NCBI GenBank assembly: GCA_030625905.1 | Contig: DAOUQA010000033.1 | Span: 1 to 14,184, forward strand | Length of the DNA: 14,184 bases | Origin: Kiritimatiellales bacterium | GTDB lineage: Bacteria > Verrucomicrobiota > Kiritimatiellia > Kiritimatiellales > Pontiellaceae | Direction: 5' to 3' | Shown: positions 7,291-13,800 of the stretch, one piece after another | Layout of the letters: each line of letters starts with the position of its first letter | How positions within the stretch are numbered: the stretch's first letter is position 1 | The notes under the pieces: generated by a model | Databases searched by the model: none | What the model saw: only the letters and a program-made list of their open reading frames with translations | What the model was told of the DNA's origin: nothing | Translations under genes and position numbers: made by a program

Positions 7291-7376
7291 GTTATCCGTA
7301 CCCGGTTATTGGTTGTCGGGGTAAATGCCTGCAGAGTGCGGGTGCCCCTGATAACCGTTAACCGATAACCATTAAC
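7291..7376. repeat. folD-ferritin palindrome of heptamer units
   Basis: The right arm (7345-7376) reads CCCCT followed by four heptamers: GATAACC, GTTAACC, GATAACC and ATTAACT-like. The left arm (7291-7321) is a degenerate reverse complement ending in GGTTGTCGGGG; by hand about 22 of 32 positions match. The 23-base centre contains CTGCAG. The stem is imperfect and lacks a T-run, so it is not a clear terminator. It fills most of the 148-bp gap before the ferritin gene. Confidence 0.7.
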
Positions 7377-7429
7377 TGGAACAGGCAGAACCAGAGGTTT
7401 TGCAAGTTCCTCATAAGGGAGAGCCTATT

Positions 7430-7945
7430 ATGATTTCGGAAAAAATACAGGAAGCGTTGAACGAGCAGGTGAACAAGGAGTTTTATTCGGCCTATCTCTA
7501 TCTGGCCATGTCGGCTTATTGCGACACGATCGGATTGCCCGGTTTCTCGAATTGGATGCGCCAGCAATACGAAGAGGAGAGTCTGCATGTCACCAAACTG
7601 TATGACTACATTCTCGCCCAAGGCGGAAAGATCCATCTCCAGCAGATCGACGAGCCGCCGAAGGAATATGGAACACCGGTCGAGATTTTCGAACAGACCC
7701 TCGCGCACGAGCAGTTTGTGACCGGATGCATCAACGAGTTGATGGGAATAGCCATCGAGGAGCGCGACTATGCCACCCAGACCTTTTTGCAGTGGTACGT
7801 GAGCGAACAGGTCGAGGAAGAATCCAATGTAAATGATATTCTTGCACCGCTTCGCATGGTGGGCAAGGAGGGTGGCGGCTTGATGATGATCGACCAGCAA
7901 TTGGCGAAGCGCCTGCCGCCGGCGCCGCTCGCTCCTGCAGGATAA
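7430..7945 (+). CDS. ftnA: Bacterial non-heme ferritin
   Basis: This is an iron-storage protein whose 24-mer shell oxidises and mineralises ferrous iron through ferroxidase sites in each four-helix subunit. The site ligands are all present: Glu17 and Tyr24 (KEFYSAYLY), Glu50 and His53 (EEESLHV), Glu93 (AHEQF), and Gln126 and Glu129 within FLQWYVSEQVEEE. This is close to Escherichia coli FtnA, so a DNA-binding Dps or haem bacterioferritin is unlikely. The 171-residue protein ends in an unusual Pro/Ala-rich tail (LPPAPLAPAG). The ATG at 7430 is chosen because AAGGGAG lies 8 bp upstream and the family begins MISEKI-like; an earlier TTG at 7400 would add a non-conserved leader. No clear Fur box was seen by eye. 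Confidence 0.95.
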   Translation: MISEKIQEALNEQVNKEFYSAYLYLAMSAYCDTIGLPGFSNWMRQQYEEESLHVTKLYDYILAQGGKIHLQQIDEPPKEYGTPVEIFEQTLAHEQFVTGCINELMGIAIEERDYATQTFLQWYVSEQVEEESNVNDILAPLRMVGKEGGGLMMIDQQLAKRLPPAPLAPAG

Positions 7946-7973
7946 TATGAAATAAACCTGACAGGAATTGTTT

Positions 7974-8042
7974 CGCGCAAAGGCGCAAGCTCCGCAAAGG
8001 GAAGTTTATTTTTCTCTTCTTTGTGTCTTTGCGGCTTGAGCG
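7974..8042. repeat. Ferritin downstream palindrome of GCAAAGG-type units
   Basis: The left half has the units CGCAAAGG, CGCAAGCTC and CGCAAAGGG. Its core CAAGCTCCGCAAAG (7986-7999) pairs with CTTTGCGGCTTG (8027-8038) over 12 bp with a 2-base bulge. The loop is A/T-rich (GTTTATTTTTCTCTTC region). It lies in the 159-bp gap between the ferritin gene and the next gene. Confidence 0.65.
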
Positions 8043-8068
8043 ACCGGAGGAAGCGGGCGTGAGTAATA

Positions 8069-8092
8069 ATACGGATCAAGTTAATTCCGTAT
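8069..8092. repeat. Small 7-bp inverted repeat before the secreted-protein gene
   Basis: ATACGGA (8069-8075) and TCCGTAT (8086-8092) form a perfect stem around a 10-base loop, ending 4 bp before the AGGGG ribosome binding site of the next gene. It could be an operator or a leader hairpin; nothing more can be said. Confidence 0.4.
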
Positions 8093-8104
8093 AACAGGGG
8101 AAGA

Positions 8105-9094
8105 ATGATGAAGAACAGAAAATCCAGGGTATGTTTCGTGGCGGCGCTACTTGCGTGCTCCGCCGTTTTTTCAAATGCTGCGCGCAAGGATGAGGTTACA
8201 CTCGTCATGGTTCCGCGCGAGGATGCGCTGATTCGGTTGGGGACAGATATTGCCAACAAGTACCCAACGTTGCTCATTAGCTACAAACTGGGCGCGAACA
8301 GGGAGGTCTCCCTGCATGGCTGGACGGGATCCCAGTGGCTAGCCGTGGGATTGGATGATTTCCAGTCCGGAAAATTTTTCAAGAAGGGGCCTGATACTGC
8401 ACTGGTCGTGGAAAAGGCAGGGATCGCGTTTCCCGGAAAGATGCTGCCTTCGCCGGACTGGTGCGCTAGCGCCGCCAAGATCACGACCACCGAAATGCGC
8501 CCGTTGCTGCATCTGGTGGGGCAATACTACGATTTTTCCTTCAAGGATTGGACGTGGTTTGCCAAGCGCTACAACATGGATATGGATGCGATCAATCCCG
8601 AAATGTTGAATGTTGCCTGGTACCACAGGCGGGGAGGCGAGCTTCTGGCGTCGCGCGAACAACAGGGGGAATCCGACCTGCAGTACTGGGCTCCCATTTA
8701 TCGGAAGGAAGAGGTGCCACCGGGGGTATCCAAGCCGGTGGTTCCTGTCGATACGCAGACGGAAGAGGCTGTGGTGGTTCCGCCAGTGGAGCAGGAAGAA
8801 CCCGGAAACCCGCTCACCAACGATGCTCCGGCGGCGGTGATTATGGGAGCGGACGAAACCGCGGTTGAAGACAAACCCCTAGAAAATTCGGAGGAGCCGG
8901 CTCCGGTAGACGAAGCCGCAGTTGAGGAAAAAGCTCCGGAAAGTCCGGAAGCACCGGCCCCTGAGGATGAAACCGTAGTTGAGGAAAAAGCGCCGGAAAG
9001 TTTGGAAGCACCGACCCCTGCGGACGAAGCCGAAGTTGAAGAGGAAGCGACGGCTGAAGAGGAAACGACGGAAATCTCGGGAGAGATGCAATGA
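8105..9094 (+). CDS. Secreted protein of unknown function with acidic 19-residue repeats
   Basis: I do not recognise a family. The 329-residue protein starts with a signal peptide (basic KNRKSR, then VCFVAALLACSAVFSNA), with a likely cut after Ala25; LLAC at 15-18 is a marginal lipobox. Residues 27-200 look like a folded domain rich in Trp, Tyr and Phe (SLHGWTGSQW, FSFKDWTWFAKRY, VAWYHRR). Residues 205-329 are low-complexity, Pro/Glu/Val-rich and strongly acidic, with three tandem 19-residue units (253-309, consensus VEEKAPESxEAPAPxDE) and a decayed fourth. AGGGG lies just upstream; ATGs at 8105 and 8108 are equally possible. Its stop overlaps the next start as ATGA, so the two are translated together. 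A cell-envelope role is the most that can be inferred. Confidence 0.8.
   Translation: MMKNRKSRVCFVAALLACSAVFSNAARKDEVTLVMVPREDALIRLGTDIANKYPTLLISYKLGANREVSLHGWTGSQWLAVGLDDFQSGKFFKKGPDTALVVEKAGIAFPGKMLPSPDWCASAAKITTTEMRPLLHLVGQYYDFSFKDWTWFAKRYNMDMDAINPEMLNVAWYHRRGGELLASREQQGESDLQYWAPIYRKEEVPPGVSKPVVPVDTQTEEAVVVPPVEQEEPGNPLTNDAPAAVIMGADETAVEDKPLENSEEPAPVDEAAVEEKAPESPEAPAPEDETVVEEKAPESLEAPTPADEAEVEEEATAEEETTEISGEMQ
8861..9031 (+). repeat. Three tandem 57-bp coding repeats
   Basis: Units at 8861-8917, 8918-8974 and 8975-9031 encode AVEDKPLENSEEPAPVDEA, AVEEKAPESPEAPAPEDET and VVEEKAPESLEAPTPADEA. Units two and three are most alike, which suggests the latest duplication. The array could vary in copy number between strains. 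Confidence 0.85.
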
Positions 9095-9417
9095 ATATGT
9101 TTCGTTCCTTTCTGTTTGTGTCTGTACTTGTTCTGTTGTCGGGTTGTGTCAGCAAACCCATGGGGGCCGATCAAGGGAAACCGCCCCTCCCTCCGTTAAT
9201 GATTGCCCAGAACGGCGATGGCGATGTGACCATTGAATGGGAATCCGAGCCGGGCTATGTCTATACCATCTACTATCAACCTGCAGTCGATGCCGATTGG
9301 AAGGTGTTGCGAAAGGCAGACCGCGTGCCCGGTACGGGCCAGAGGTTGACCGCCTATGACCGCGTAGACCCCAATCGCCCATTGCGCCGCTACCGCGTCT
9401 TGCCTGAAGAGCGGTAG
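9091..9417 (+). CDS. Small lipoprotein with a fibronectin-like segment
   Basis: The 108-residue protein has a lipoprotein signal: a hydrophobic stretch, then LLSGC with lipidated Cys19, so the mature protein is probably membrane-anchored. Residues about 38-105 have alternating beta-strand character (DVTIEWESEPGYVYTIYY, DADWKVL, RRYRVLPEE) reminiscent of a fibronectin type III fold. I cannot name a family. The start overlaps the stop of the preceding secreted-protein gene by 4 bp (ATGA), with GGGAGAG before it; a second ATG at 9097 would shorten it by two residues. The two products probably act at the same cell surface and may contact each other. Confidence 0.8.
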   Translation: MNMFRSFLFVSVLVLLSGCVSKPMGADQGKPPLPPLMIAQNGDGDVTIEWESEPGYVYTIYYQPAVDADWKVLRKADRVPGTGQRLTAYDRVDPNRPLRRYRVLPEER

Positions 9418-9503
9418 AAATCGGAGTGCGGAGGCTGGACCTGAACCTTATACGTAAATAGTTGAGCTAAACTTTCCGGGTTTCCGCGCATAGATTGCGG
9501 CTC

Positions 9504-9832
9504 ATGAAAACTATAGAGCAACCCATCATTATCTCAGGAAAAGAATTCACGGCGGCATTTCTCGAATCGCTACAAGCCACCCTTGATTCCCGGCAGGATA
9601 TTACCAAGACCGAGTTGGAGCGGATCATCTGCGAGCTTCTGGGGTGGTTTACGAGCAAAGGACATTTGGCATTGCCGAGATGGGGCAATCCAGGGGTGTC
9701 ACTGCCACCGGCCTGCTGTTGCTCCGCGTCGTCGATCCCGACTATGAAACCGAGGCGGCCGCTTCGCCTTGCACATTGACCCTATCAACCAACGTTCAAC
9801 GAAGAAGACTCACTCGATTGGCCGGGGTTTAG
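9504..9832 (+). pseudogene. Frameshifted remnant, possibly DUF4338/DruA-like
   Basis: From the ATG at 9504 the first reading frame gives about 57 protein-like residues: IIISGKEFTAAFLESL, then TKTELERIICELLGWF and SKGHLAL. It then degenerates into a Cys/Ser/Pro-rich tail ending at 9779. From about 9675 a second frame looks more natural (AEMGQSRGVTATGLLLLR) and runs to 9832. This fits a frameshift near 9660-9690 in an already truncated gene. From memory, the pattern of SGKEFT, then R/E-x-x-CE-x-L-GW, then a G-x-L segment resembles the N-terminus of DUF4338 proteins, which include the Druantia protein DruA and transposase-like relatives. I have not aligned it. No ribosome binding site is obvious and nothing around it completes a defence operon. 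Confidence 0.45.
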
Positions 9833-9865
9833 GTGCTTCAATTCAAATCCCGTTTCATCTGTTTA

Positions 9866-9893
9866 TTGACAGTCCGGCGGTTTAGCGTATTTT
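9866..9893 (+). promoter_or_regulatory. Candidate sigma70-type promoter for grpE
   Basis: A perfect TTGACA (9866-9871), a 16-bp spacer and TATTTT (9888-9893) lie about 50 bp before the chosen grpE start. There is no CIRCE-type inverted repeat (TTAGCACTC/GAGTGCTAA), so HrcA control is not indicated. Confidence 0.5.
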
Positions 9894-9945
9894 TCCAAGC
9901 TCTGGAAACATCTACCCCGCAATGGGCGGGAAGAGGATTTTGATT

Positions 9946-10554
9946 ATGGGCAAGAAAGAGAAAACCAAGAAACAGGAACCGACGGACGAAGCCATCTTGG
10001 CGGCCGAGGAATTGGTCGATCAGGTTGCAGAAAAGACCGAGGAGCTTCCCGATACCGAGATCATCGAGGAGGAAGAGACCGCTCCTGTTGTTGAAGAGGA
10101 GGAAGAGTCGTTGCGCGACCAGTTTGTGCGCCTGCAGGCCGATTTCGCCAACTTCCGCAATCGCACCCAGCGTGAGCGCATCGAGCTGTACCAGCGCGCC
10201 AATGAGGATCTGCTGCTGGAAATCCTCCCGGTGCTCGACCACTATGAAATGGGCTTGCAGACCGCTGAACAGCACGATGCGGACAAGGCCGTCGTGGATG
10301 GCTTCAAGCTTGTCTACGACCAGTTCCAGAACGTACTCAACAAGTTTAACCTCACACCGATCGAGGCCGTGGGCGAAGAATTCGATCCCCACAAGCACGA
10401 GGCACTTACGAACATGCCGTCGGATGAATATGCCGCCGAAACCTGCGCCAACCAGATTCGTCGCGGCTACATGTTTGGCGACAAGCTTCTGCGTGCCGCG
10501 CAAGTTGTCGTCTCTTCGGGGCCTGTGGAGCCAGAGGGAGATTCGACAAAATGA
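9946..10554 (+). CDS. grpE: Nucleotide exchange factor GrpE
   Basis: GrpE is the DnaK co-chaperone that speeds ADP release in the cytoplasmic Hsp70 cycle. A charged N-terminus (residues 1-55, rich in Glu and Lys) leads into the long dimerising helix (LRDQFVRLQADFANFRNRTQ). The C-terminal beta domain carries the family signature, from HEALTNMPSDEY to GYMFGDKLLRAAQVVV. The ATG at 9946 is preferred over one at 9922: AAGAGGA lies 8 bp before it, while the earlier ATG has no ribosome binding site. The product is then 202 residues, normal for GrpE. dnaJ follows 120 bp downstream, and neither dnaK nor hrcA is present in the window. Confidence 0.95.
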   Translation: MGKKEKTKKQEPTDEAILAAEELVDQVAEKTEELPDTEIIEEEETAPVVEEEEESLRDQFVRLQADFANFRNRTQRERIELYQRANEDLLLEILPVLDHYEMGLQTAEQHDADKAVVDGFKLVYDQFQNVLNKFNLTPIEAVGEEFDPHKHEALTNMPSDEYAAETCANQIRRGYMFGDKLLRAAQVVVSSGPVEPEGDSTK

Positions 10555-10599
10555 TTCAGTGAGGTGTCTGGAAAATCATTTTTCCCATAATCATTTTGT
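10546..10599. repeat. grpE-dnaJ nested palindrome
   Basis: A perfect 11-bp outer pair, ACAAAATGATT (10546-10556) and AATCATTTTGT (10589-10599), encloses a perfect 6-bp hairpin, GGAAAA (10570-10575) with TTTTCC (10580-10585). The left arm includes the grpE stop codon. The AAATGATT/AATCATTT core resembles the units after dnaJ. The remaining bases to 10674 show no gene. Confidence 0.75.
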
Positions 10600-10674
10600 A
10601 AAACATTGCTTCTTTGTGGATTGAGCCTGTTGCAATTTAACGGATAAAGTTTAGAAATTAGGATCTTAAAAACC

Positions 10675-11847
10675 ATGGCTAAAAAACGCGACTACTATGA
10701 AATCCTCGGGGTGGACAAAAGTGCCTCGGATGACCAGATCAAGAAGGCCTACCGCAAGGTGGCGATGAAATACCATCCCGACCGCAATCCCGGCGATGCT
10801 GCTGCCGAAGAGAGCTTCAAGGAAGCCTCCGAAGCGTACGAGGTTTTGAGCGATGGTGACAAAAAGGCGCGCTACGACCAGTTTGGCCATCAGGCCTTTG
10901 CTCCGGGTGGCGGCGGATTTGGCGGTGGATTCGGCGGCGGATTCCACGATGCATCCGACATCTTCGAACAGGTATTTGGCGGCGGATTCAACATTAACGA
11001 TCTCTTTGGCGGGGGCGGCGGCCGCCGCCATCGAAACGGTCCGGCACGTGGTTCCGACCTGCGCTACGACCTCGATGTCGATTTCGAGGAGGCGGCGTTG
11101 GGTTCGCACCGTACCATCACACTTCCGGTTAGCGAAAGCTGCGAACATTGTTCCGGCAGCGGTGCGGAGCCGGGAACCTCCAAGAGCACCTGCCCGACCT
11201 GCCAGGGGCGGGGACAGGTTAGTGCCGGCGGCGGGTTTATCCAGTTTTCGCAGACCTGCCCGACCTGCGGCGGTGCGGGCGAAACCATTTCAAACCCCTG
11301 CATCGAGTGCAATGGTGTTGGCAGCGTAAAGACGCGGCAAAAACTCAAACTGCGGATTCCTGCCGGCGTCGAATCCGGCTCGCGCCAGCGCCTGCCCGGC
11401 AAGGGCGAGGCCGGCATGCGTGGCGGTCCGACGGGCGACCTCTTCATTGTTTTCCATGTGCATGACCACGAGTTCTTCAAACGCAATGGCCTCGATGTCT
11501 ACTGTGAGGTTCCCGTGCCGTTCCACATCGCCATGCTCGGCGGTGAGATCAACGTGCCGACCCTCCACGGCGGTGCCAAGCTGAAAATTCCAGCCGGCAC
11601 CGAGAGCGGAAAGATTTTCCGGCTGCGCGGCCAAGGCGTGGCCGATGCCGCGCATGGGCATGGCAAGGGCGATCAGAATGTGCTGGTCAGCATTGAGGTA
11701 CCCAGCCGTCTCTCCGGCAAGGAGAAAAAGGCCATGCAGGCACTGTGCGATCAGCTTCACGACAGCCATTTCGAGCTGACCGCCAAGATGAACAAAACCG
11801 CACAGAAGTTCTACGAGCGCAAACGCAAGCTCGAAACCGATTCCTGA
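10675..11847 (+). CDS. dnaJ: Chaperone DnaJ (type I Hsp40)
   Basis: DnaJ delivers unfolded clients to DnaK and stimulates its ATPase. The domains are in order: a J domain (residues 5-70) with HPD at 34-36; a Gly/Phe-rich linker (about 76-120, [12 protein letters not shown]); a zinc-binding domain with four CxxCxGxG motifs, at Cys156/159 (CEHCSGSG), Cys173/176 (CPTCQGRG), Cys195/198 (CPTCGGAG) and Cys209/212 (CIECNGVG); and the C-terminal client-binding domains ([19 protein letters not shown] onward). At 390 residues it is a full-length DnaJ rather than CbpA. The ribosome binding site (TTAGGAT) is weak. It is probably expressed with grpE, though the 120-bp gap holds a palindrome. Confidence 0.97.
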   Translation: MAKKRDYYEILGVDKSASDDQIKKAYRKVAMKYHPDRNPGDAAAEESFKEASEAYEVLSDGDKKARYDQFGHQAFAPGGGGFGGGFGGGFHDASDIFEQVFGGGFNINDLFGGGGGRRHRNGPARGSDLRYDLDVDFEEAALGSHRTITLPVSESCEHCSGSGAEPGTSKSTCPTCQGRGQVSAGGGFIQFSQTCPTCGGAGETISNPCIECNGVGSVKTRQKLKLRIPAGVESGSRQRLPGKGEAGMRGGPTGDLFIVFHVHDHEFFKRNGLDVYCEVPVPFHIAMLGGEINVPTLHGGAKLKIPAGTESGKIFRLRGQGVADAAHGHGKGDQNVLVSIEVPSRLSGKEKKAMQALCDQLHDSHFELTAKMNKTAQKFYERKRKLETDS

Positions 11848-11849
11848 GG

Positions 11850-11925
11850 TAGGCAGAATGGTTTTTAGGCAGAATAATTGTTTCAGTAGCTCGGAAATAA
11901 TTCTGCCTAAAAATCATTCTGCCTA
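11850..11925. repeat. dnaJ-rsmE palindrome of TAGGCAGAAT units
   Basis: The left arm (11850-11879) is two copies of a 16-bp unit beginning TAGGCAGAAT. The right arm (11896-11925) is the reverse complement with 28 of 30 positions identical. A 16-base centre separates the arms. A transcript could form a near-perfect 30-bp stem. The structure starts 3 bp after the dnaJ stop and ends 8 bp before the rsmE start. No T-run follows it. Confidence 0.9.
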
Positions 11926-11933
11926 AAACATGC

Positions 11934-12647
11934 ATGCGTATTAATTCGCTAGTCGATGCAGCCGAGCTGGAGAAGGAACGCGTTACTCTTCCTCCGGAGG
12001 AGTCGCATCATCTCGCTCGGGTGCTGCGGGTTCAACCTGGGCAGGAAATCACGCTGTTCGACGGACGGGGCGGCGTGGCTGATGCGGCCATTGAATCTAT
12101 TTCCAAGACCGCTGTCGAGGTGCGGATCTCCAATCATTGGAAAGTGCCGCCACCCGCCGTGCAGATCGACCTGATCCAAGCCGTTCCGAAGCCCGACCGC
12201 TGGGAACTGGTCTTGCAGAAGGCGGTCGAGCTGGGGGTAACGTCAATCCAGCCCGTTTTGACGCAGCACACCGAATTCAAGCCCAACCCTAAGAAGCAGG
12301 AGCGTTGGCAGAAGATTGTGCTCAACGCTGCGCCACAGTGCGAAGTCCGCTGGTTGCCGAAGCTCCAGCCTTTGGAAAAATTAGGCAATGTGATTCCGGC
12401 ATTTCCAGACTATGACCTTGTACTGGTCGGTTCGCTCTACGAAGGGACGAAGCCCCTTCGTGCAGTATCTTTTTCCGGGAAAACCAAGGTCGCGCTGCTC
12501 ATTGGCCCCGAGGGGGATTTCTCGCAGGAGGAAGTGGATGCGGCCGTTCAGGCCGGGGCAATCCCCGTCTCTTTCGGTGATCGCATCCTTCGCACTGAAA
12601 CCGCCGCGATTTTTGGTTTAAGCGTCCTCGCCTATGAGCTACTCTGA
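11934..12647 (+). CDS. rsmE: 16S rRNA (uracil(1498)-N3)-methyltransferase
   Basis: RsmE is a SPOUT-class, knotted S-adenosylmethionine enzyme that methylates N3 of U1498 in 16S rRNA on assembled 30S subunits. The N-terminal PUA-like part contains ESHHLARVLRVQPGQ. The trefoil-knot cofactor site is LLIGPEGDFSQEE (IGPEGD at 190-195), and the second loop is SFGDRILRTETAA (GDRILRTET at 215-223). Its 237 residues are normal. The ATG at 11934 is the only sensible start because an overlapping ATG at 11930 meets a stop after four codons. No Shine-Dalgarno sequence is visible: the preceding bases are the arm of a large palindrome. dnaJ-rsmE adjacency is seen in other bacteria. Confidence 0.95.
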   Translation: MRINSLVDAAELEKERVTLPPEESHHLARVLRVQPGQEITLFDGRGGVADAAIESISKTAVEVRISNHWKVPPPAVQIDLIQAVPKPDRWELVLQKAVELGVTSIQPVLTQHTEFKPNPKKQERWQKIVLNAAPQCEVRWLPKLQPLEKLGNVIPAFPDYDLVLVGSLYEGTKPLRAVSFSGKTKVALLIGPEGDFSQEEVDAAVQAGAIPVSFGDRILRTETAAIFGLSVLAYELL

Positions 12648-12663
12648 CACCTCCGATTTTGAA

Positions 12664-12694
12664 CCGCGAATAAATGCGAATGGACACGAATGAT
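12664..12694. repeat. Decamer-unit repeat directly before parA
   Basis: Three near-decamers, CGCGAATAAA, TGCGAATGGA and CACGAATGAT, run up to the parA ATG at 12695. They share CGAAT and resemble the ACACGAATAA units at about 2309-2318 in the gatC-gatA gap. There is no inverted partner here. Confidence 0.65.
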
Positions 12695-13576
12695 ATGGAA
12701 ACAAAAGTAGTTGCTCTGGCGAACCAGAAGGGCGGGGTGGGGAAGACCACCACCGCAATCAATTTTTCGGCCTGCCTTGCAGAAAAGCGTAAGAAGGTGC
12801 TGCTGGTCGACCTCGACCCGCAGGCGAACGCTACCAGCGGGCTGGGGCTGGAAAAGGGTTTTGGTTCGAGTATTTTTTCGGCACTGCTAGGGGAAGCTGC
12901 CGGCCAAAGCCTGATCAAGGAAACGGGAATCAAGAATCTCGACATTATCCCGTCCGAGCTGGATCTGGCCGGGGCGGAAATCGCCATTGCCCGCCGCGAC
13001 GACTATCTCCATCGCCTCAAGGAGGCGATGGATCCGATTATTGAATCCGGTGCCTACAACTTTATCGTGCTCGACTGCCCGCCGTCGCTTGGCATCCTTT
13101 TCATGAACGCGCTGAATATTGCCGACGAGGTAATCATTCCGCTCCAGTGCGAATACCTTGCGCTCGAAGGGCTCGGCGTGATGGTCGACATCGTCAACCA
13201 GATCCGCGATGCCGGCAACCCGCGCCTGCACATCAGCGGCATCCTGATGACGATGTACAACATGAGCACCAATCTTTCGCAACAGGTCGTGCAGGAGGTC
13301 GTGAAGCACTTTGGTGATCGCGTCTTCGAAACGCTTATTCCGCGCAACGTACGCCTGAGCGAGGCCCCGAGCTATGGGAAGCCGATTATTACCTACGATC
13401 CGCACTGCGTTGGTTCCGCTGCCTACCGCAATTTCGCCAAGGAATTCCTCAAGCGCCAGAAGGAGCACGAAGCCGAGGTGGAAGGGGAGGCATTGCCCAC
13501 GCTGTCTTCTGTTATATCGCCCGAGACGCCTTCTTCAGAAGAAAATGGCTTGCCCGCTGAACAACCGGTGGAATAA
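12695..13576 (+). CDS. parA: ParA/Soj family chromosome-partitioning ATPase
   Basis: This is a P-loop ATPase that dimerises on the nucleoid and moves ParB-bound origins. The deviant Walker A motif KGGVGKT is at residues 12-18, the A' motif LVDLDPQANAT near 37-47, and Walker B FIVLDCPPSLG at 123-133. Soj-type segments are present (MYNMSTNLSQQVVQEV, IPRNVRLSEAPSYGKPI). It lacks the N-terminal helix-turn-helix of plasmid type Ia ParA. The 293 residues include an acidic, Pro/Ser-rich C-terminal tail of about 35 residues, longer than usual. ATG 12695 is preferred because in-frame ATGs at 12674 and 12680 lie inside the decamer repeat; no Shine-Dalgarno sequence is visible for any of them. parB, normally next, is absent and the strand switches instead. 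Confidence 0.93.
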   Translation: METKVVALANQKGGVGKTTTAINFSACLAEKRKKVLLVDLDPQANATSGLGLEKGFGSSIFSALLGEAAGQSLIKETGIKNLDIIPSELDLAGAEIAIARRDDYLHRLKEAMDPIIESGAYNFIVLDCPPSLGILFMNALNIADEVIIPLQCEYLALEGLGVMVDIVNQIRDAGNPRLHISGILMTMYNMSTNLSQQVVQEVVKHFGDRVFETLIPRNVRLSEAPSYGKPIITYDPHCVGSAAYRNFAKEFLKRQKEHEAEVEGEALPTLSSVISPETPSSEENGLPAEQPVE

Positions 13577-13711
13577 ACCACACTACGGAATCCGCATTAC
13601 TAACGCTGTTCACGAGTGGGATGCCACCAAAATTGTAGAGCGGGAATGGTTGAAAACGGTGGCTTGCCTGTTTTCATTTTCGGATCCCTGCAACCTCCTG
13701 CAAGAAAAAAA

Positions 13712-13799
13712 TGGCGGAGGAAGAGGGATTCGAACCCCCGAGACCTTTCGGCCCACACGATTTCGAATCGCGCGCCTTAAACCACTCAGCCATTCCTCC
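13712..13799 (-). tRNA. tRNA-Ser (anticodon CGA)
   Basis: On the minus strand an 88-base tRNA folds completely. The acceptor stem GGAGGAA pairs with TTCCTCC. The D arm is GGCTGAGTGGTTTAAGGC. The anticodon stem CGCGA/TCGTG holds loop TTCGAAA, with anticodon CGA at 13763-13765. A long class II variable arm (GGCC-GAAA-GGTC) identifies serine. The T arm is GGGGG-TTCGAAT-CCCTC, the discriminator is G73, and CCA is encoded (13712-13714). It reads UCG codons. A run of seven T follows CCA on its own strand (13705-13711), but no separate terminator hairpin was seen, and no convincing promoter was found on its upstream side. Confidence 0.97.
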
Positions 13800-13800
13800 G

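Noticed and set aside
8698..9174. 158-residue minus-strand ORF rich in Ser and Ala
   Set aside because: Its repeats are the reverse reading of the tandem 57-bp coding repeats; there is no start context or family match.
9833..9945. CIRCE/HrcA operator upstream of grpE
   Set aside because: No TTAGCACTC-N9-GAGTGCTAA pattern, even with several mismatches; an ordinary promoter fits better.
9838..10503. 221-residue minus-strand ORF opposite grpE
   Set aside because: Antisense shadow of a clear GrpE; its open frame follows from the codon use of grpE.
11290..11769. 159-residue minus-strand ORF opposite dnaJ
   Set aside because: Shadow of a full-length DnaJ with all zinc motifs on the + strand.
13691..13707. 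CCTGCAA-CCT-CCTGCAA as a terminator stem for tRNA-Ser
   Set aside because: It is a short direct repeat, not an inverted one, so it cannot form a stem.
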